Positions 1-8,220 of a DNA stretch of 64,000 nucleotides are shown here, piece after piece. A model generated the notes under the pieces. That model worked only from the letters and a program-made list of their open reading frames with translations. It was not told the origin of the DNA and searched no databases. Within the stretch, counting starts at the first letter, position 1. Each line of letters begins with the position of its first letter. Source of the DNA: Halochromatium glycolicum (GTDB taxonomy: Bacteria; Pseudomonadota; Gammaproteobacteria; Chromatiales; Chromatiaceae); assembly GCF_016584085.1 (NCBI RefSeq), contig NZ_NRSJ01000017.1, positions 17,872-81,871 of the forward strand. The letters are read 5' to 3'. A program made the position numbers and the translations under genes.

Positions 1-126
1 AGCCCCGGTTGTTTCGAACCAAGCAAGGGCGAAGGCCCGGTCTATGGCGGCACCGATGCGGGTCTAGCGGCCCATGCAGAACAGCGCTTCGGGACCGCAC
101 AACCCCTCGGGGGTGAAGACGAATAA
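1..126 (+). CDS. C-terminal end of an unidentified protein (partial)
   Basis: Frame 1 is open from the first base to a TAA at 124-126, giving 41 residues that end in a Gly/Glu/Asp-rich tail. The peptide contains a GEGPVYGGTDAG stretch followed by AAHAEQRFG, which looks like real coding sequence rather than noise, but I do not recognise the family. The gene starts before the window. It would be convergent with the minus-strand gene that ends at 129, leaving only two bases between the stop codons. Confidence is limited because so little of the protein is visible. Confidence 0.35.
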   Translation, partial: SPGCFEPSKGEGPVYGGTDAGLAAHAEQRFGTAQPLGGEDE

Positions 127-128
127 GG

Positions 129-485
129 CTAGTCCCCAACCCCCGGATCGGGCTCGAAGTAACAGACCAGCGTGACGGCCTGCTGAGTCAGCGCCTCGTA
201 CTCTTCCGCGAGTGACCGAGCGCTGTCGAAGAATTCCCGTTGAAACACTCTGATGGAGATGTCTTCCCAATCACCTTGAAAGAGACTCTCCGTCGCGGAC
301 TCGATCTGGAGCGCCTGCGTCCTTTTCCCGCCGACGAGGCCGAGCAATCCGCCGGCGGCAGTATCGACCGTCAGGTATTCACCGTTGAACCGACCGGCCG
401 TGGCAAGGTGCCTCCGCATCAGCGAGCGGAATCGCTCTAGCCGGACGTATCGGGACCCGGGTGCTTCAGCCATCCCCTCGTGCAC
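129..485 (-). CDS. Hypothetical protein, 118 aa
   Basis: The protein is a soluble alpha/beta-looking polypeptide with no signal peptide or membrane segment. Its N-terminal third is basic (RYVRLERFRSLMRRHLATAG). The middle contains a Gly-rich turn (GGLLGLVGGK) and the C-terminal part is acidic (EEYEALTQQ). I do not recognise a domain. The longest reading uses GTG at 485; an ATG at 473 is an alternative but its purine-rich leader (GAGGGG) abuts it directly, so the start is uncertain. The gene lies 126 bases downstream of the AIM24-type gene on the same strand and could be co-transcribed with it. Confidence 0.5.
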   Translation of the reverse strand: MHEGMAEAPGSRYVRLERFRSLMRRHLATAGRFNGEYLTVDTAAGGLLGLVGGKRTQALQIESATESLFQGDWEDISIRVFQREFFDSARSLAEEYEALTQQAVTLVCYFEPDPGVGD

Positions 486-611
486 CGCCTGTCGTCACGC
501 TCGGTCCTGTTCTGTACCGTTCCTGCAGCGGGTCTGCTGCAGCCTGGTGCGAGGTGGCCGCATCAAGCCCCAAGCGCACTGGTCTTCGAGATGCGACCCA
601 GCGCCGCCTCA

Positions 612-1616
612 TCAGAATCGGTTGTTGTCGCCGTTGAGCAGGTTGCCAAGGCCGCCGAGCACTGAACCTTCGCCCTGACTCCCACCACGCTGCGGTGCGG
701 CGGCGAGCATGCGCCCGGCCATGCGCGAGAACGGCAAAGACTGCAGCCAGACGCGGCCGGGACCGGTCAGGACGGCGAAGAACACGCCTTCGCCACCGAA
801 TAGCGACGATTTGATGCCGCCGACCTGCTCCAGTTCGAAGCCGACCTGCTGCTCGAAGCCGACCACGCAGCCGGTATCGACGTGCAGTACCTCGCCAGGC
901 TCGAGCACCTTCTCAGTCACGCAGCCGCCGGCATGGATGAAGACCAGGCCGTCGCCGTCCAGCCGCTGCATGATGAAGCCCTCCCCGCCGAACAGGCCGG
1001 TCAGGATCTTGCGCTGGAAGAAGATCCCCATCGCCACACCCTTGGCGCCGCACAGGAAGCTGTCCTTCTGGCAGATCAGGGTGCCACCGACATCGGTGAG
1101 CCTCACCGGGACGATGCTGCCGGGATAAGGCGCCCCGAACGCGACCCTCGCCTTGCCTTGTCCGGTGTGGGTAAAGACCGTCGTGAACAGGCTCTCGCCG
1201 GTCACCAGCCGCTTGCCGGCGCCGACGAGCTTGTCCAGCAGGCCGCCACCTTGACCGCTGTGGGAACCGTCGCCGAACACCGTTTCCAACTGGATGGCCG
1301 GATGCTTATACATCATCGCCCCGGCCTCGGCGACCGCGCTCTCACCCGGGTCCAGCTCGACCTCGACATACTGCATCTCATGGCCGAAGATCTCGTAGTC
1401 GACCTCGTCCGAGCGCGGTCCGCGGCCCGGCGGCGGTGGCGCGCTGGCGGGCATCGACGCTGATGGACCGGTCAGCTCGCTGACCTGGGGAAGCGGCACC
1501 CACTCCGCGAACCCTTCTCGCCAAGCGTAACCATTCGGGTCAGCGCTAGCGCGGGCGCGGGCCTGCTGCGGATCGAGCGGCCCGATCTGCTCACCGTTGT
1601 AGCTGAGGTACCACAT
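612..1616 (-). CDS. GYF_2-domain / AIM24 (TIGR00266) family protein
   Basis: This 334-residue protein has two parts. Residues 1 to about 50 form a GYF_2-type module (MWYLSYNGEQIGPLDPQQ, with the conserved W-Y and G-P-L). The remainder is an AIM24/TIGR00266 beta-barrel: it starts near YEIFGHEMQYVEVELDPGE, continues through GEAGAMMYK-like and GKGVAMGIFFQRK-like segments, and ends with a Gly-rich tail ending NNRF. The family is widespread in bacteria, and its role is only loosely defined (membrane- or stress-linked). I chose ATG 1616 rather than the longest start at 1739 because AGGAGAG sits at ideal spacing upstream of 1616 and the GYF fold begins there. Confidence 0.85.
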   Translation of the reverse strand: MWYLSYNGEQIGPLDPQQARARASADPNGYAWREGFAEWVPLPQVSELTGPSASMPASAPPPPGRGPRSDEVDYEIFGHEMQYVEVELDPGESAVAEAGAMMYKHPAIQLETVFGDGSHSGQGGGLLDKLVGAGKRLVTGESLFTTVFTHTGQGKARVAFGAPYPGSIVPVRLTDVGGTLICQKDSFLCGAKGVAMGIFFQRKILTGLFGGEGFIMQRLDGDGLVFIHAGGCVTEKVLEPGEVLHVDTGCVVGFEQQVGFELEQVGGIKSSLFGGEGVFFAVLTGPGRVWLQSLPFSRMAGRMLAAAPQRGGSQGEGSVLGGLGNLLNGDNNRF

Positions 1617-1803
1617 GCGGCTCTCTCCTAGTCGGGTAACGTCAAACCAATGAGCCGACCGGGGCAGCTGTGCCGCCGGTGGCCAGGGTGAAGGCGGCAT
1701 GGCGCGCAACGGACTCGCACGAGCACGCCAGGGGCTCATCCCTCGAAAAGGCCGTATCGTATCCTATCGGCTACGAGGTCAGCAGAGGCTAGCGTCGGGC
1801 CGC

Positions 1804-2031
1804 TCAGCGCACCTGTATCCAGGCCATGCGCCCGAGCTTAGCGAACAGCAGCAGCCAAGGAATCCCATGCAGTAGCAGATCGAAGATGTCGATCGGCCGC
1901 ACCAGCGTGCCAGCCGCCAGCATCTTGAGCTTCTCCCAGACGTGGGGCTCAGGGACGAAGGGGGCGAGCCCAAGGGTCAACGCGATAATCAGAAGCAGGC
2001 CGAGCGGCAATCGGTCGAGCCAATCAAGCAT
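1804..2031 (-). CDS. Small membrane protein of the RND-associated type, 75 aa
   Basis: The 75 residues contain two hydrophobic segments, about residues 8-26 (LPLGLLLIIALTLGLAPF) and 52-68 (LLLHGIPWLLLFAKLG), separated by a conserved-looking HVWEKLKMLAAGTL linker. Short proteins of this pattern are common in proteobacteria and are often labelled RND transporter, although they are far too short to be one. A clear ribosome-binding site (GAGGAGA) precedes ATG 2031. It stands alone between the AIM24-type gene and moaA on the same strand. The function is unknown; from the sequence it is an inner-membrane protein. Confidence 0.65.
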   Translation of the reverse strand: MLDWLDRLPLGLLLIIALTLGLAPFVPEPHVWEKLKMLAAGTLVRPIDIFDLLLHGIPWLLLFAKLGRMAWIQVR

Positions 2032-2180
2032 GGCCGGGTCTCCTCAGGTCTCGGTGTCGTCGCCATGATAGCGTGCTGCGAGTCGCGCGTGCCGTCGGCT
2101 GTGTTGTGCAAGCCGTCGCGCACAACAATGAGCTCGCCGCGCTTGAGGATCGCCTATTCACGCTCAGTTTCCCTCCATAG

Positions 2181-2213
2181 AAAAAAGGCCCGATTCGATG
2201 AACGAATCAGGCC
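2181..2213 (-). terminator. Rho-independent terminator downstream of moaA
   Basis: Read on the minus strand, GGCCTGATTCG and CGAATCGGGCC form an 11-bp stem (one G-T pair) around the loop ttcat, followed directly by six T residues. It lies about 100 bases downstream of the moaA stop codon, the expected place for termination of that transcript. Confidence 0.85.
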
Positions 2214-2309
2214 ATAAACCTCCACCAAGGGGAGCGAGGACACCAAGAGGCGCAACGCACTGCGCAAGAGCCGCACATTGCGCCCGTCAATCAGGTTGAA
2301 GCCTGTCCA

Positions 2310-3362
2310 TCAACCACCAGTCGCGTTCATGTGTCGGAAGATCACTGGCTTCGCTTCAAGATCGAAATCATGGCCGGCCGGTTTAAGATCCATTGCTGCC
2401 AAAATCACCTGTTTCACACGGTCATCATCCGTCGGGTTCGCGTGCAGTGCTCTGCGCAGGTCGACCGAGTGCTCTTGACCAAGACAAAGCAGAAGCCGTC
2501 CTTGTGGCGTCACCCGAACACGATTACAGTCTGAACAGAAATTATGACTATGCGGGGAAATGAAACCCACTCGTGTCGGTGTGCCCGCCACCCGCATATA
2601 CCTCGATGGACCACCCGTTTTCTCGAGTGTTGGCAGTAGATCGAAATGGTTCTCCAGGTCAGCTCTTATCTCATCACTCGAGTAAAAGGCCTCCGCACGA
2701 TCATGCTCACTGATGACGCCGAGCGGCATCTCTTCGATAAAGCTGATATCGATCCCTCGGTCGACCGCGAAGTGAACGAGATCGACAACCTCATCGTGGT
2801 TGCGATTCTTTAGGATCACGCTATTGAGTTTAATACCGTTGAAACCCGCTGTCTGGGCCGCGTCTAACCCATCAAGCGTGCGCTCGATTCGGCCAACCCG
2901 GGTGATCGCCCGAAAACGTTCAGGTCTGAGCGAGTCGAGACTAATATTGATACGCGTCACGCCAGCCTCTCGGAGGGCAGTCGCGTAGCGAGGGAGCTGG
3001 GTCGCGTTCGTCGTCAACGTCAGATCTTGTATGCCCGGAAGCGCACCGAGTCGCTCGAACAACGAGACAACGTTCGGTCGCACGAGCGGCTCACCACCTG
3101 TGACGCGGAGCTTGGTGACACCGAGCTCGCTAAACAGGCGCCCGACCCGGGCCACCTCTTCTAGGGTCAATAGCTGAGCCCGCGGAAGAAAGGTCATGTT
3201 CTCCGACATGCAATACACGCACCGGAGATCACAACGATCCGTAACCGATAGTCGGACATAGGTGATTCGACGACCAAAGCGGTCAGTGAGGCCGCCGCTC
3301 CCCACTGTGGCGCCGCCACCTCGGTTGCCGTTGCTAGGTAAATCATTGTGCTGCCGGCTCAA
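2310..3362 (-). CDS. moaA: GTP 3',8-cyclase MoaA (molybdenum cofactor synthesis)
   Basis: MoaA is a radical-SAM enzyme. With MoaC it turns GTP into cyclic pyranopterin monophosphate, the first step of molybdopterin synthesis in the cytoplasm. The N-terminal SAM cluster motif is visible as C44-x3-C48-x2-C51 (CDLRCVYC). The second cluster motif that binds GTP is in the C-terminal part (FCSDCNRVR followed by LLLCLG). The length of 350 residues is normal for the family. The first 25 or so residues are a Gly/Asn-rich extension, so translation could start a little later. Its presence fits the molybdoenzymes in this window (NarG and the oxidoreductase at 18.5-20.9 kb) and the separate moaD at 17.5 kb. 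Confidence 0.95.
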   Translation of the reverse strand: MSRQHNDLPSNGNRGGGATVGSGGLTDRFGRRITYVRLSVTDRCDLRCVYCMSENMTFLPRAQLLTLEEVARVGRLFSELGVTKLRVTGGEPLVRPNVVSLFERLGALPGIQDLTLTTNATQLPRYATALREAGVTRINISLDSLRPERFRAITRVGRIERTLDGLDAAQTAGFNGIKLNSVILKNRNHDEVVDLVHFAVDRGIDISFIEEMPLGVISEHDRAEAFYSSDEIRADLENHFDLLPTLEKTGGPSRYMRVAGTPTRVGFISPHSHNFCSDCNRVRVTPQGRLLLCLGQEHSVDLRRALHANPTDDDRVKQVILAAMDLKPAGHDFDLEAKPVIFRHMNATGG

Positions 3363-3553
3363 GAGCGACTCCCAGACTAAGAGGTTGCGCGATAAAAAAC
3401 CTTAGAGCAATCTACATACCAAGCTAACTCGCCCTCCCAACCAATAGCCAATGTCCTGTCATTGTTGATCGCGCAGGTCCGATCGCGGGTTTTCAAGGCC
3501 CAGCAATCGGACAATAGAGCCCAGCCTGCGCCTCAGTGTTGGTGCAATTTGTC

Positions 3554-4471
3554 TCAATCTCGGTCGACCCCGCGCCCAGGCTGATCAGCGCCGTTGTGAG
3601 GCACCTCCCCGGACTCGGGCTCAGAATTAGAGAAGAGCATCTGCGAGAGCCAGCTCGATTGCTCGTTGAGCACAGGCTCAGCAAGCACCCAAATCTGAAA
3701 CTCGGCTCCGCGCCGCGAGCTCGATCGAGGAGCCAGCGTCAGCGCACCTCCATACCGTCTGATCAGCGCTGTGCTAACAGACAGACCGAGCCCCGTACCG
3801 GTCCCAAGCTCCTTGGTGGTAAAGAACGGCTCGAAGATCTTGTTTGCCAGGTCGTCACCAATACCAGGACCATTGTCCGCAATAGAAATGATCAAGCCGC
3901 GTCCTGGCCAATCTCTAGAACGGATTTCGATACGGCCGTCCGAGGGGTCGACCGCATGCGAGGCATTGGCCACCAGATTCGCAATGATCTGCTGGAGATC
4001 CTGGCGGCCGATACGCACTTGCTGAACCGCGCGTAGGTCAAGTGCGATTTCAACTGCCCCTTCCTTCGACTGGTGGAGGACGCCAGCGATGGTGTCGCGG
4101 ATGAGGCCATTCATCGCCGCTGCGTCTAATACACCCATGTCTCTAACCGGCCCGGCAATACGAAGCAGGTTATTGACAACCTTCTGGATGCGAACGATCT
4201 GCTGAACGATCGAGGCGACTTCCGATCGCACAGCCCAGGCGTCGGGGCCAAGCTCTTGGAGCGTCAGCTCGACGTAGCCGAGCATGATCGTCAACGGATT
4301 GTTGATCTCATGCGCGACACTCGCGATCAGCTCGCCGGCGGCGGCCAGTTTCTCTTCCTGTACCAGCTGTTTCTGGCGCATCTCGCGCAACAGCTCGAGC
4401 AGCTCCTGTGGCGAATGCTCGTCGGCCAGCTGATCGAGCCATTGGGCTGTTTGGTCGTCAGCCTGAGGCAT
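3554..4471 (-). CDS. Sensor histidine kinase, NtrB-like, cytoplasmic
   Basis: The 305-residue protein starts with a coiled-coil-prone leader (LLELLREMRQKQLVQEEKLAAAGE). The dimerisation/phosphoacceptor box follows (SVAHEINNPL, His54), then an N-box (IIANLVANASHAVD), a G1 box (DNGPGIG) and a G2 box (GTGTGLGLS). There is no membrane segment or recognisable sensor domain, so the signal is probably intracellular or comes from a partner. I use ATG 4471, not the upstream start at 4681, because the kinase sequence begins there. It overlaps the 3' end of the response-regulator gene by 14 bases, typical of translational coupling in a two-component pair. Confidence 0.85.
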   Translation of the reverse strand: MPQADDQTAQWLDQLADEHSPQELLELLREMRQKQLVQEEKLAAAGELIASVAHEINNPLTIMLGYVELTLQELGPDAWAVRSEVASIVQQIVRIQKVVNNLLRIAGPVRDMGVLDAAAMNGLIRDTIAGVLHQSKEGAVEIALDLRAVQQVRIGRQDLQQIIANLVANASHAVDPSDGRIEIRSRDWPGRGLIISIADNGPGIGDDLANKIFEPFFTTKELGTGTGLGLSVSTALIRRYGGALTLAPRSSSRRGAEFQIWVLAEPVLNEQSSWLSQMLFSNSEPESGEVPHNGADQPGRGVDRD

Positions 4472-5879
4472 CTGCTTCTTGGCCAAGTGACCACTCCTTG
4501 ACCTTACGCTCGATCGTCTTTCGAGAAACGCCGAGGATGCGTGCGGCTTCAGATTTATTCCCTTGCGTTTCGCGCAGTGTCTGAAGGATGTGCGCCCGCT
4601 GCAGGGCCTCGAGTGTCGAGTCAGCGTGACCGGGAACCGTGCGGTCGGCTGCCTCATCACCCTGCGGTAGAAAATCCGCAACCGACTGACCGAATAACAG
4701 CGAGCGCTCGATCACATTACGAAGCTCGCGACAGTTTCCGGGCCAGTCATACGCTAAGAGGCAACGCCGGTCGCGCTCGGTCAGCACCGGCTTGGTCTGA
4801 GCGAGGTTACTTGAGAGCATCTCCAAGAAGTAGTCCGCCAAGAGCAAGATATCATGAGGCCTTTCACGCAAAGGCGGCACTCGGATATCAACGACATTCA
4901 GTCGGTAGAACAAATCCTTCCGAAAGCGCCCGGCCTCGACTTCAATAGCGAGATCGCGATTGGTTGCGGTAATGACACGGACGCTCGCATCGATCTCGTG
5001 GGTACCTCCGACAGGGCGATATCGTCGCTCTTCGAGAACCCGAAGCAGCTTCGCCTGCATGGCCAAGGGCATCTCGCCGACCTCATCCAGGAACAGCGTT
5101 CCGCCCTCGGCGTGCCCGAACAACCCGGTGCGTGCTTGGTGCGCACCAGTGAATGCTCCTTTGACGTGCCCAAAGAGCTCACTCTCGATCAGCTCTGCCG
5201 AGATGGCCCCGCAGTTGATGGGGACATAAGCACCGGTGCGTCCGCTGAGATCGTGCAGCGCACGGGCCACGACCTCCTTGCCGCTACCGGTCTCACCGGT
5301 GATGAGTACGGTTGTCGGTGTAGGCGCGATTCGACGAATCGCGTCCCAGACGCCTTGCATGGCTCCTCGTTCACTCATCATTCGCTGAGCTGCGGCCGCC
5401 CCCGCGTCATCTCCGCGCGTCGGTTGCGCGTTGATCGAGTCCTGTCGCCGCTCGACGACACGTTTGATGAGTGCCTGCAACTCATTAATTTGGAAAGGTT
5501 TCTTGAGAATCTTGTCGGCCTCGTTCTTGGCTAGCACGACCTCGCTGTGGAGATCCGGGAAACCCGTCATGAGAATCACGTCGATGGCATCGTTATGACG
5601 CACACGAAACTCACGAGCCAGCTCCCGGCCATCGAATGCGCCGGGGAGGCGAATATCGGCAATCAGCAGATCAAACTTTGAGCTTTGGGCTCGAGCGCGT
5701 GCCTCGTCCGCGCTGCCCGCGGTCTCAACGCGCGTGAATTGCGAGCCGAGCGCCCGTTTGAGGAACCGCCTCATCTCCGGTTCGTCATCGACAATCAGAA
5801 GCCCATTATTGTAGGTCGGGCATCGCTGTGGTTGGCCGAAAGCAACCTCGGCGCCCGCGCTAGCTGTAGAAGCATGCAT
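4458..5879 (-). CDS. Sigma-54-dependent response regulator, NtrC family
   Basis: The 473-residue activator has three domains. The receiver (about 27-140) has D31/D32 and the phosphoacceptor D75 (LLIADIRLPG). The AAA+ sigma-54 interaction domain has Walker A GETGSGKE at 195-202, the sigma-54 contact motif GAFTGA at 241-246 and a Walker B-like TLFLDEVGEMP. The C-terminal Fis-type helix-turn-helix ends AARILGVSRKTIERKVKEW. A GAGGA ribosome-binding site precedes ATG 5879. It is partnered with the overlapping kinase at 3554-4471. Target genes are not evident; moaA downstream is on the same strand, but a 190-base gap separates it from the kinase. Confidence 0.92.
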   Translation of the reverse strand: MHASTASAGAEVAFGQPQRCPTYNNGLLIVDDEPEMRRFLKRALGSQFTRVETAGSADEARARAQSSKFDLLIADIRLPGAFDGRELAREFRVRHNDAIDVILMTGFPDLHSEVVLAKNEADKILKKPFQINELQALIKRVVERRQDSINAQPTRGDDAGAAAAQRMMSERGAMQGVWDAIRRIAPTPTTVLITGETGSGKEVVARALHDLSGRTGAYVPINCGAISAELIESELFGHVKGAFTGAHQARTGLFGHAEGGTLFLDEVGEMPLAMQAKLLRVLEERRYRPVGGTHEIDASVRVITATNRDLAIEVEAGRFRKDLFYRLNVVDIRVPPLRERPHDILLLADYFLEMLSSNLAQTKPVLTERDRRCLLAYDWPGNCRELRNVIERSLLFGQSVADFLPQGDEAADRTVPGHADSTLEALQRAHILQTLRETQGNKSEAARILGVSRKTIERKVKEWSLGQEADASG

Positions 5880-6286
5880 CAGTGGTGTCCTCAGTGGTGT
5901 TCTCGTCTATCAATTTATTGTGCCAAGGGTGATGCGGCCTCATGACCCACCTTGCGAGGTTCCACTAGAAGCAATTGCCTCTTTGCTAATGGAACCCTGG
6001 TGATCATCGTTCGCCCCTTGTGTTGGCTCATTCGCCGGGATATGCCGCACCTAGCCGGGGGTGACGGTGCATATCACGAGCATGCGGCTTGAGCTCTTCG
6101 ATCTTTCCATCAAAGAATATACACGATCCCAATGCTAAGCAAACGCAACTTACGTGACATTAGTATCGGCTCTCCCGATATGAAGCCGAACATTAGCCTA
6201 TTAACGCATTAGAGTTAACTGACATAATGGCGCAATGTCTGCTCAGGGGGACGGGTTTCCAGAGAAGCGCGCCAAGGAGACAGTAG

Positions 6287-6305
6287 GCGGGCCCTTCGGG
6301 CCCGC
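6287..6305. repeat. GC-rich hairpin, 8-bp stem with TTC loop
   Basis: GCGGGCCC and GGGCCCGC pair perfectly around the three-base loop TTC. No T-run follows on either strand, so it is a stable hairpin rather than a standard intrinsic terminator. It lies about 150 bases beyond the stop codon of the minus-strand DUF59 gene. Confidence 0.7.
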
Positions 6306-6340
6306 TCGAGTGCCGCGCGAAGATCGATCCTGCTTCCTTG

Positions 6341-6421
6341 AGAAGCCTTGACAGATGCCCTTCGTAGCCAGTTAGCTCAGGAGGTTGTGCGAGCCAAGCG
6401 GCTGTTTTGGTCGGGCTTCTT
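6341..6421 (+). repeat. Dispersed palindromic repeat, copy A (subfamily 1)
   Basis: This is one of five copies of an element of about 80 bp. Its ends are imperfect inverted repeats: AGAAGCC(N)3ACAGATGCC at the left and the complement of that pattern (GGCTGTTTTGGTCGGGCTTCT) at the right. The subfamily-1 core is GTAGCCAG-TAGCTCAGGAGG. The other copies are at 12913, 31978 (inverted), 32060 (inverted) and 54847. There is no coding capacity. It resembles a small non-autonomous palindromic element (REP or MITE type). Confidence 0.75.
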
Positions 6422-6444
6422 AAAACCCGTTCGGAGTCCAATGC

Positions 6445-7308
6445 TTAGGCATTGCTTGCCTCCTGCGTTGCGGCGTGCTCTGGATCAGTGGCTTGACCGC
6501 TGTACGCACGATAGAAGGCATCAACGAACGGACGAAAGTCCTTGACCGTGCCATAGATCGCGACGACCCCCTGGCGATCGCGGTCGTAGACGAGATTCAC
6601 CCCTTCGGTACGACCTGCCGGGTTTGGTCGCGCCTTGCCGTTGTAGTAGACCCAGTGGCGGGCCTGTATCGAGGCATACAGCAGGTTCTGTTCGCGGTGC
6701 ACCAGCCAGAGCACCCCATAGTTCCAACTATCGATGCTGAATCGGAATTTGGACGTCTCTGCGTCCGGATCATCCGGATCGACCTGCCACTGAAACACCG
6801 GAACCACACCGTCATAGGTCGGGTCCGCGTTGCCCTGGGGTCCATCAACCGCTGGCGGCTCAAAGGCACTGGGCATATCAGCCGGAGGCTCGGTCGCCTG
6901 CTTTGGCTTCTCCTGTGCTGGCTCGCCGGCCGCAAGCAGGTCCTTCATCTGCGGCGCGCCGCCATGCCCTGGGTCTGGGATGGGCTCCAAACCGTACTCG
7001 TTCATGTCGACTTGCAGCGGATTCATCGAGGCCCCGCCAAGCAGCAACGAGTCGTCGTCGTAAGGCGGCTCGGTATGGATCTGCACGCGGTCGAAGCCGA
7101 TCTGCCTCAAGAGGCCCTCGACCTCGCGCTCCATCACCGCGACCTTTTCGGCATTGATCGAATCAGGTGTCAGCTCAACCTCGACGCTTGTATCCTCAAC
7201 GGCGACGCTCTTGACGAATCCGAGCGCGACGAGGTCGCGCGAGCGACCCGGAAACCGCACTTGTCGCAGAGATTCCTTGACTTGCTCTGGCTGCATAGAT
7301 GGCATCAT
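6445..7308 (-). CDS. MIP18/DUF59-domain protein with conserved C-terminal domain
   Basis: The 287-residue protein has an N-terminal DUF59 (MIP18/SufT-like) domain of about 90 residues (QVKESLRQVRFPGRSRDLVALGF ... VAVMEREVEGLL). DUF59 proteins act in iron-sulfur cluster assembly or delivery. A low-complexity linker rich in Pro, Glu and Ala follows. The C-terminal domain of about 110 residues contains FQWQVDPDDPDA, NLLYASIQA, GRTEGVNLVYDRDRQGV and IYGTVKDFRPFVDAF. The same two-domain architecture recurs at 29918-30781 immediately before narG, so this is a paralogue of a nitrate-reductase-linked protein. I chose ATG 7308 because GGAGG lies six bases upstream. Its exact role is unknown; delivery of an Fe-S or other cofactor to an enzyme is an inference. 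Confidence 0.8.
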   Translation of the reverse strand: MMPSMQPEQVKESLRQVRFPGRSRDLVALGFVKSVAVEDTSVEVELTPDSINAEKVAVMEREVEGLLRQIGFDRVQIHTEPPYDDDSLLLGGASMNPLQVDMNEYGLEPIPDPGHGGAPQMKDLLAAGEPAQEKPKQATEPPADMPSAFEPPAVDGPQGNADPTYDGVVPVFQWQVDPDDPDAETSKFRFSIDSWNYGVLWLVHREQNLLYASIQARHWVYYNGKARPNPAGRTEGVNLVYDRDRQGVVAIYGTVKDFRPFVDAFYRAYSGQATDPEHAATQEASNA

Positions 7309-7500
7309 CGATCTCCTCCGGGGCTGGTGCACCGAACAGCATTGACGTTTCGAAACGCTTGCCGAGACTGAGCAAGCGGGCGGAAGTGCGTATGCAATTC
7401 GCGCGCCGGCCTCGCGCCAGCGTGCTCGGGCTCAGATCAGAGCGCGCGCGACGATCTGATCCGCTGCATCAGACCATCGGTTCAAACCCGGGGTAGTCGA

Positions 7501-8220
7501 TTAGCGATGCAAGCCGCACTCGCGCTTTATCCCGAAGAAGCGCGTGTCTTCCTCCCGCATACCAACGAGCAGCGGCATCGTGGTATGGGTATCCCCGATC
7601 GAGACATAGCCCTGATCCTTTAGAGGATGCTCTGGAAGGTCATGGCGTCGTAGGTAGCGATGGATGTCGATCGATCGCCAGTCAACGATCGGATGGACCT
7701 TCAAGCATTGGTCCTGCCAGCGCAGCACGGGAAGCTCGCGCCGCGTATCCGCCTGCTGACGGCGCAAGCCAACAAACCAGGTCTTGGCCCCGAGCTCACG
7801 GAGTGCACGCTGCATGGGCTCGACCTTGTTGAGTCGGTTGTATCGGTCGATACCGTCAAGCCCCTGCTGCCAGAGGCGACCAAAGCGGGCCTCTTGCCAG
7901 GCTGCAGACAACTCCGGACGGTAGACCTTGAGGTTGAGCGAGAACCGGTCAGAGAGCTCATCGATCAGTTGGTAGGTCTCCGGGAACAGGTAGCCCGTAT
8001 CGATGAGAACGACCGGGATGTCGGGTACGACCCGCGTCAGCAGGTGCAGCATCACCGGCGATTGCGTGCCGAAGCTCGATGAGAGCACTTGCGGCCCCGG
8101 CAGATGCTCGAGCGCCCAGTGGACCCGTTCAGGAGCCGTCTTGCCCTCGAGGAGCCGATTCGCATGCTCGAGCGCCGCGGCGTCGCCAGCCAATAGCTTG
8201 TTCAGATCAGTTTGCAGCAT
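7501..8220 (-). CDS. cysH: Phosphoadenosine phosphosulfate reductase CysH
   Basis: CysH reduces PAPS to sulfite with thioredoxin in assimilatory sulfate reduction. Visible motifs are the nucleotide-binding [14 protein letters not shown], the RRQQADTRR segment and the C-terminal active-site ECGLHR containing the catalytic Cys. The CC...CxxC cysteines that hold a [4Fe-4S] cluster in APS reductases are absent, which favours PAPS over APS as the substrate. ATG 8220 is preceded by GGAGGACTTCC. The gene overlaps the 3' end of cysI by 14 bases, so cysJ, cysI and cysH form one operon. Confidence 0.9.
   Translation of the reverse strand: MLQTDLNKLLAGDAAALEHANRLLEGKTAPERVHWALEHLPGPQVLSSSFGTQSPVMLHLLTRVVPDIPVVLIDTGYLFPETYQLIDELSDRFSLNLKVYRPELSAAWQEARFGRLWQQGLDGIDRYNRLNKVEPMQRALRELGAKTWFVGLRRQQADTRRELPVLRWQDQCLKVHPIVDWRSIDIHRYLRRHDLPEHPLKDQGYVSIGDTHTTMPLLVGMREEDTRFFGIKRECGLHR

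Larger units (their letters stand above)
5880..6444. other. Gene-free interval holding a hairpin and a dispersed repeat
   Basis: No coding sequence is supported here. The interval is the upstream region of the response-regulator gene (minus strand) and the 3' flank of the DUF59 gene. It contains a strong GC hairpin at 6287-6305 and repeat copy A at 6341-6421. Around 6100-6230 the DNA is clearly more AT-rich than its surroundings and could hold promoter elements, but I found no convincing sigma-54 or sigma-70 match. Confidence 0.6.
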
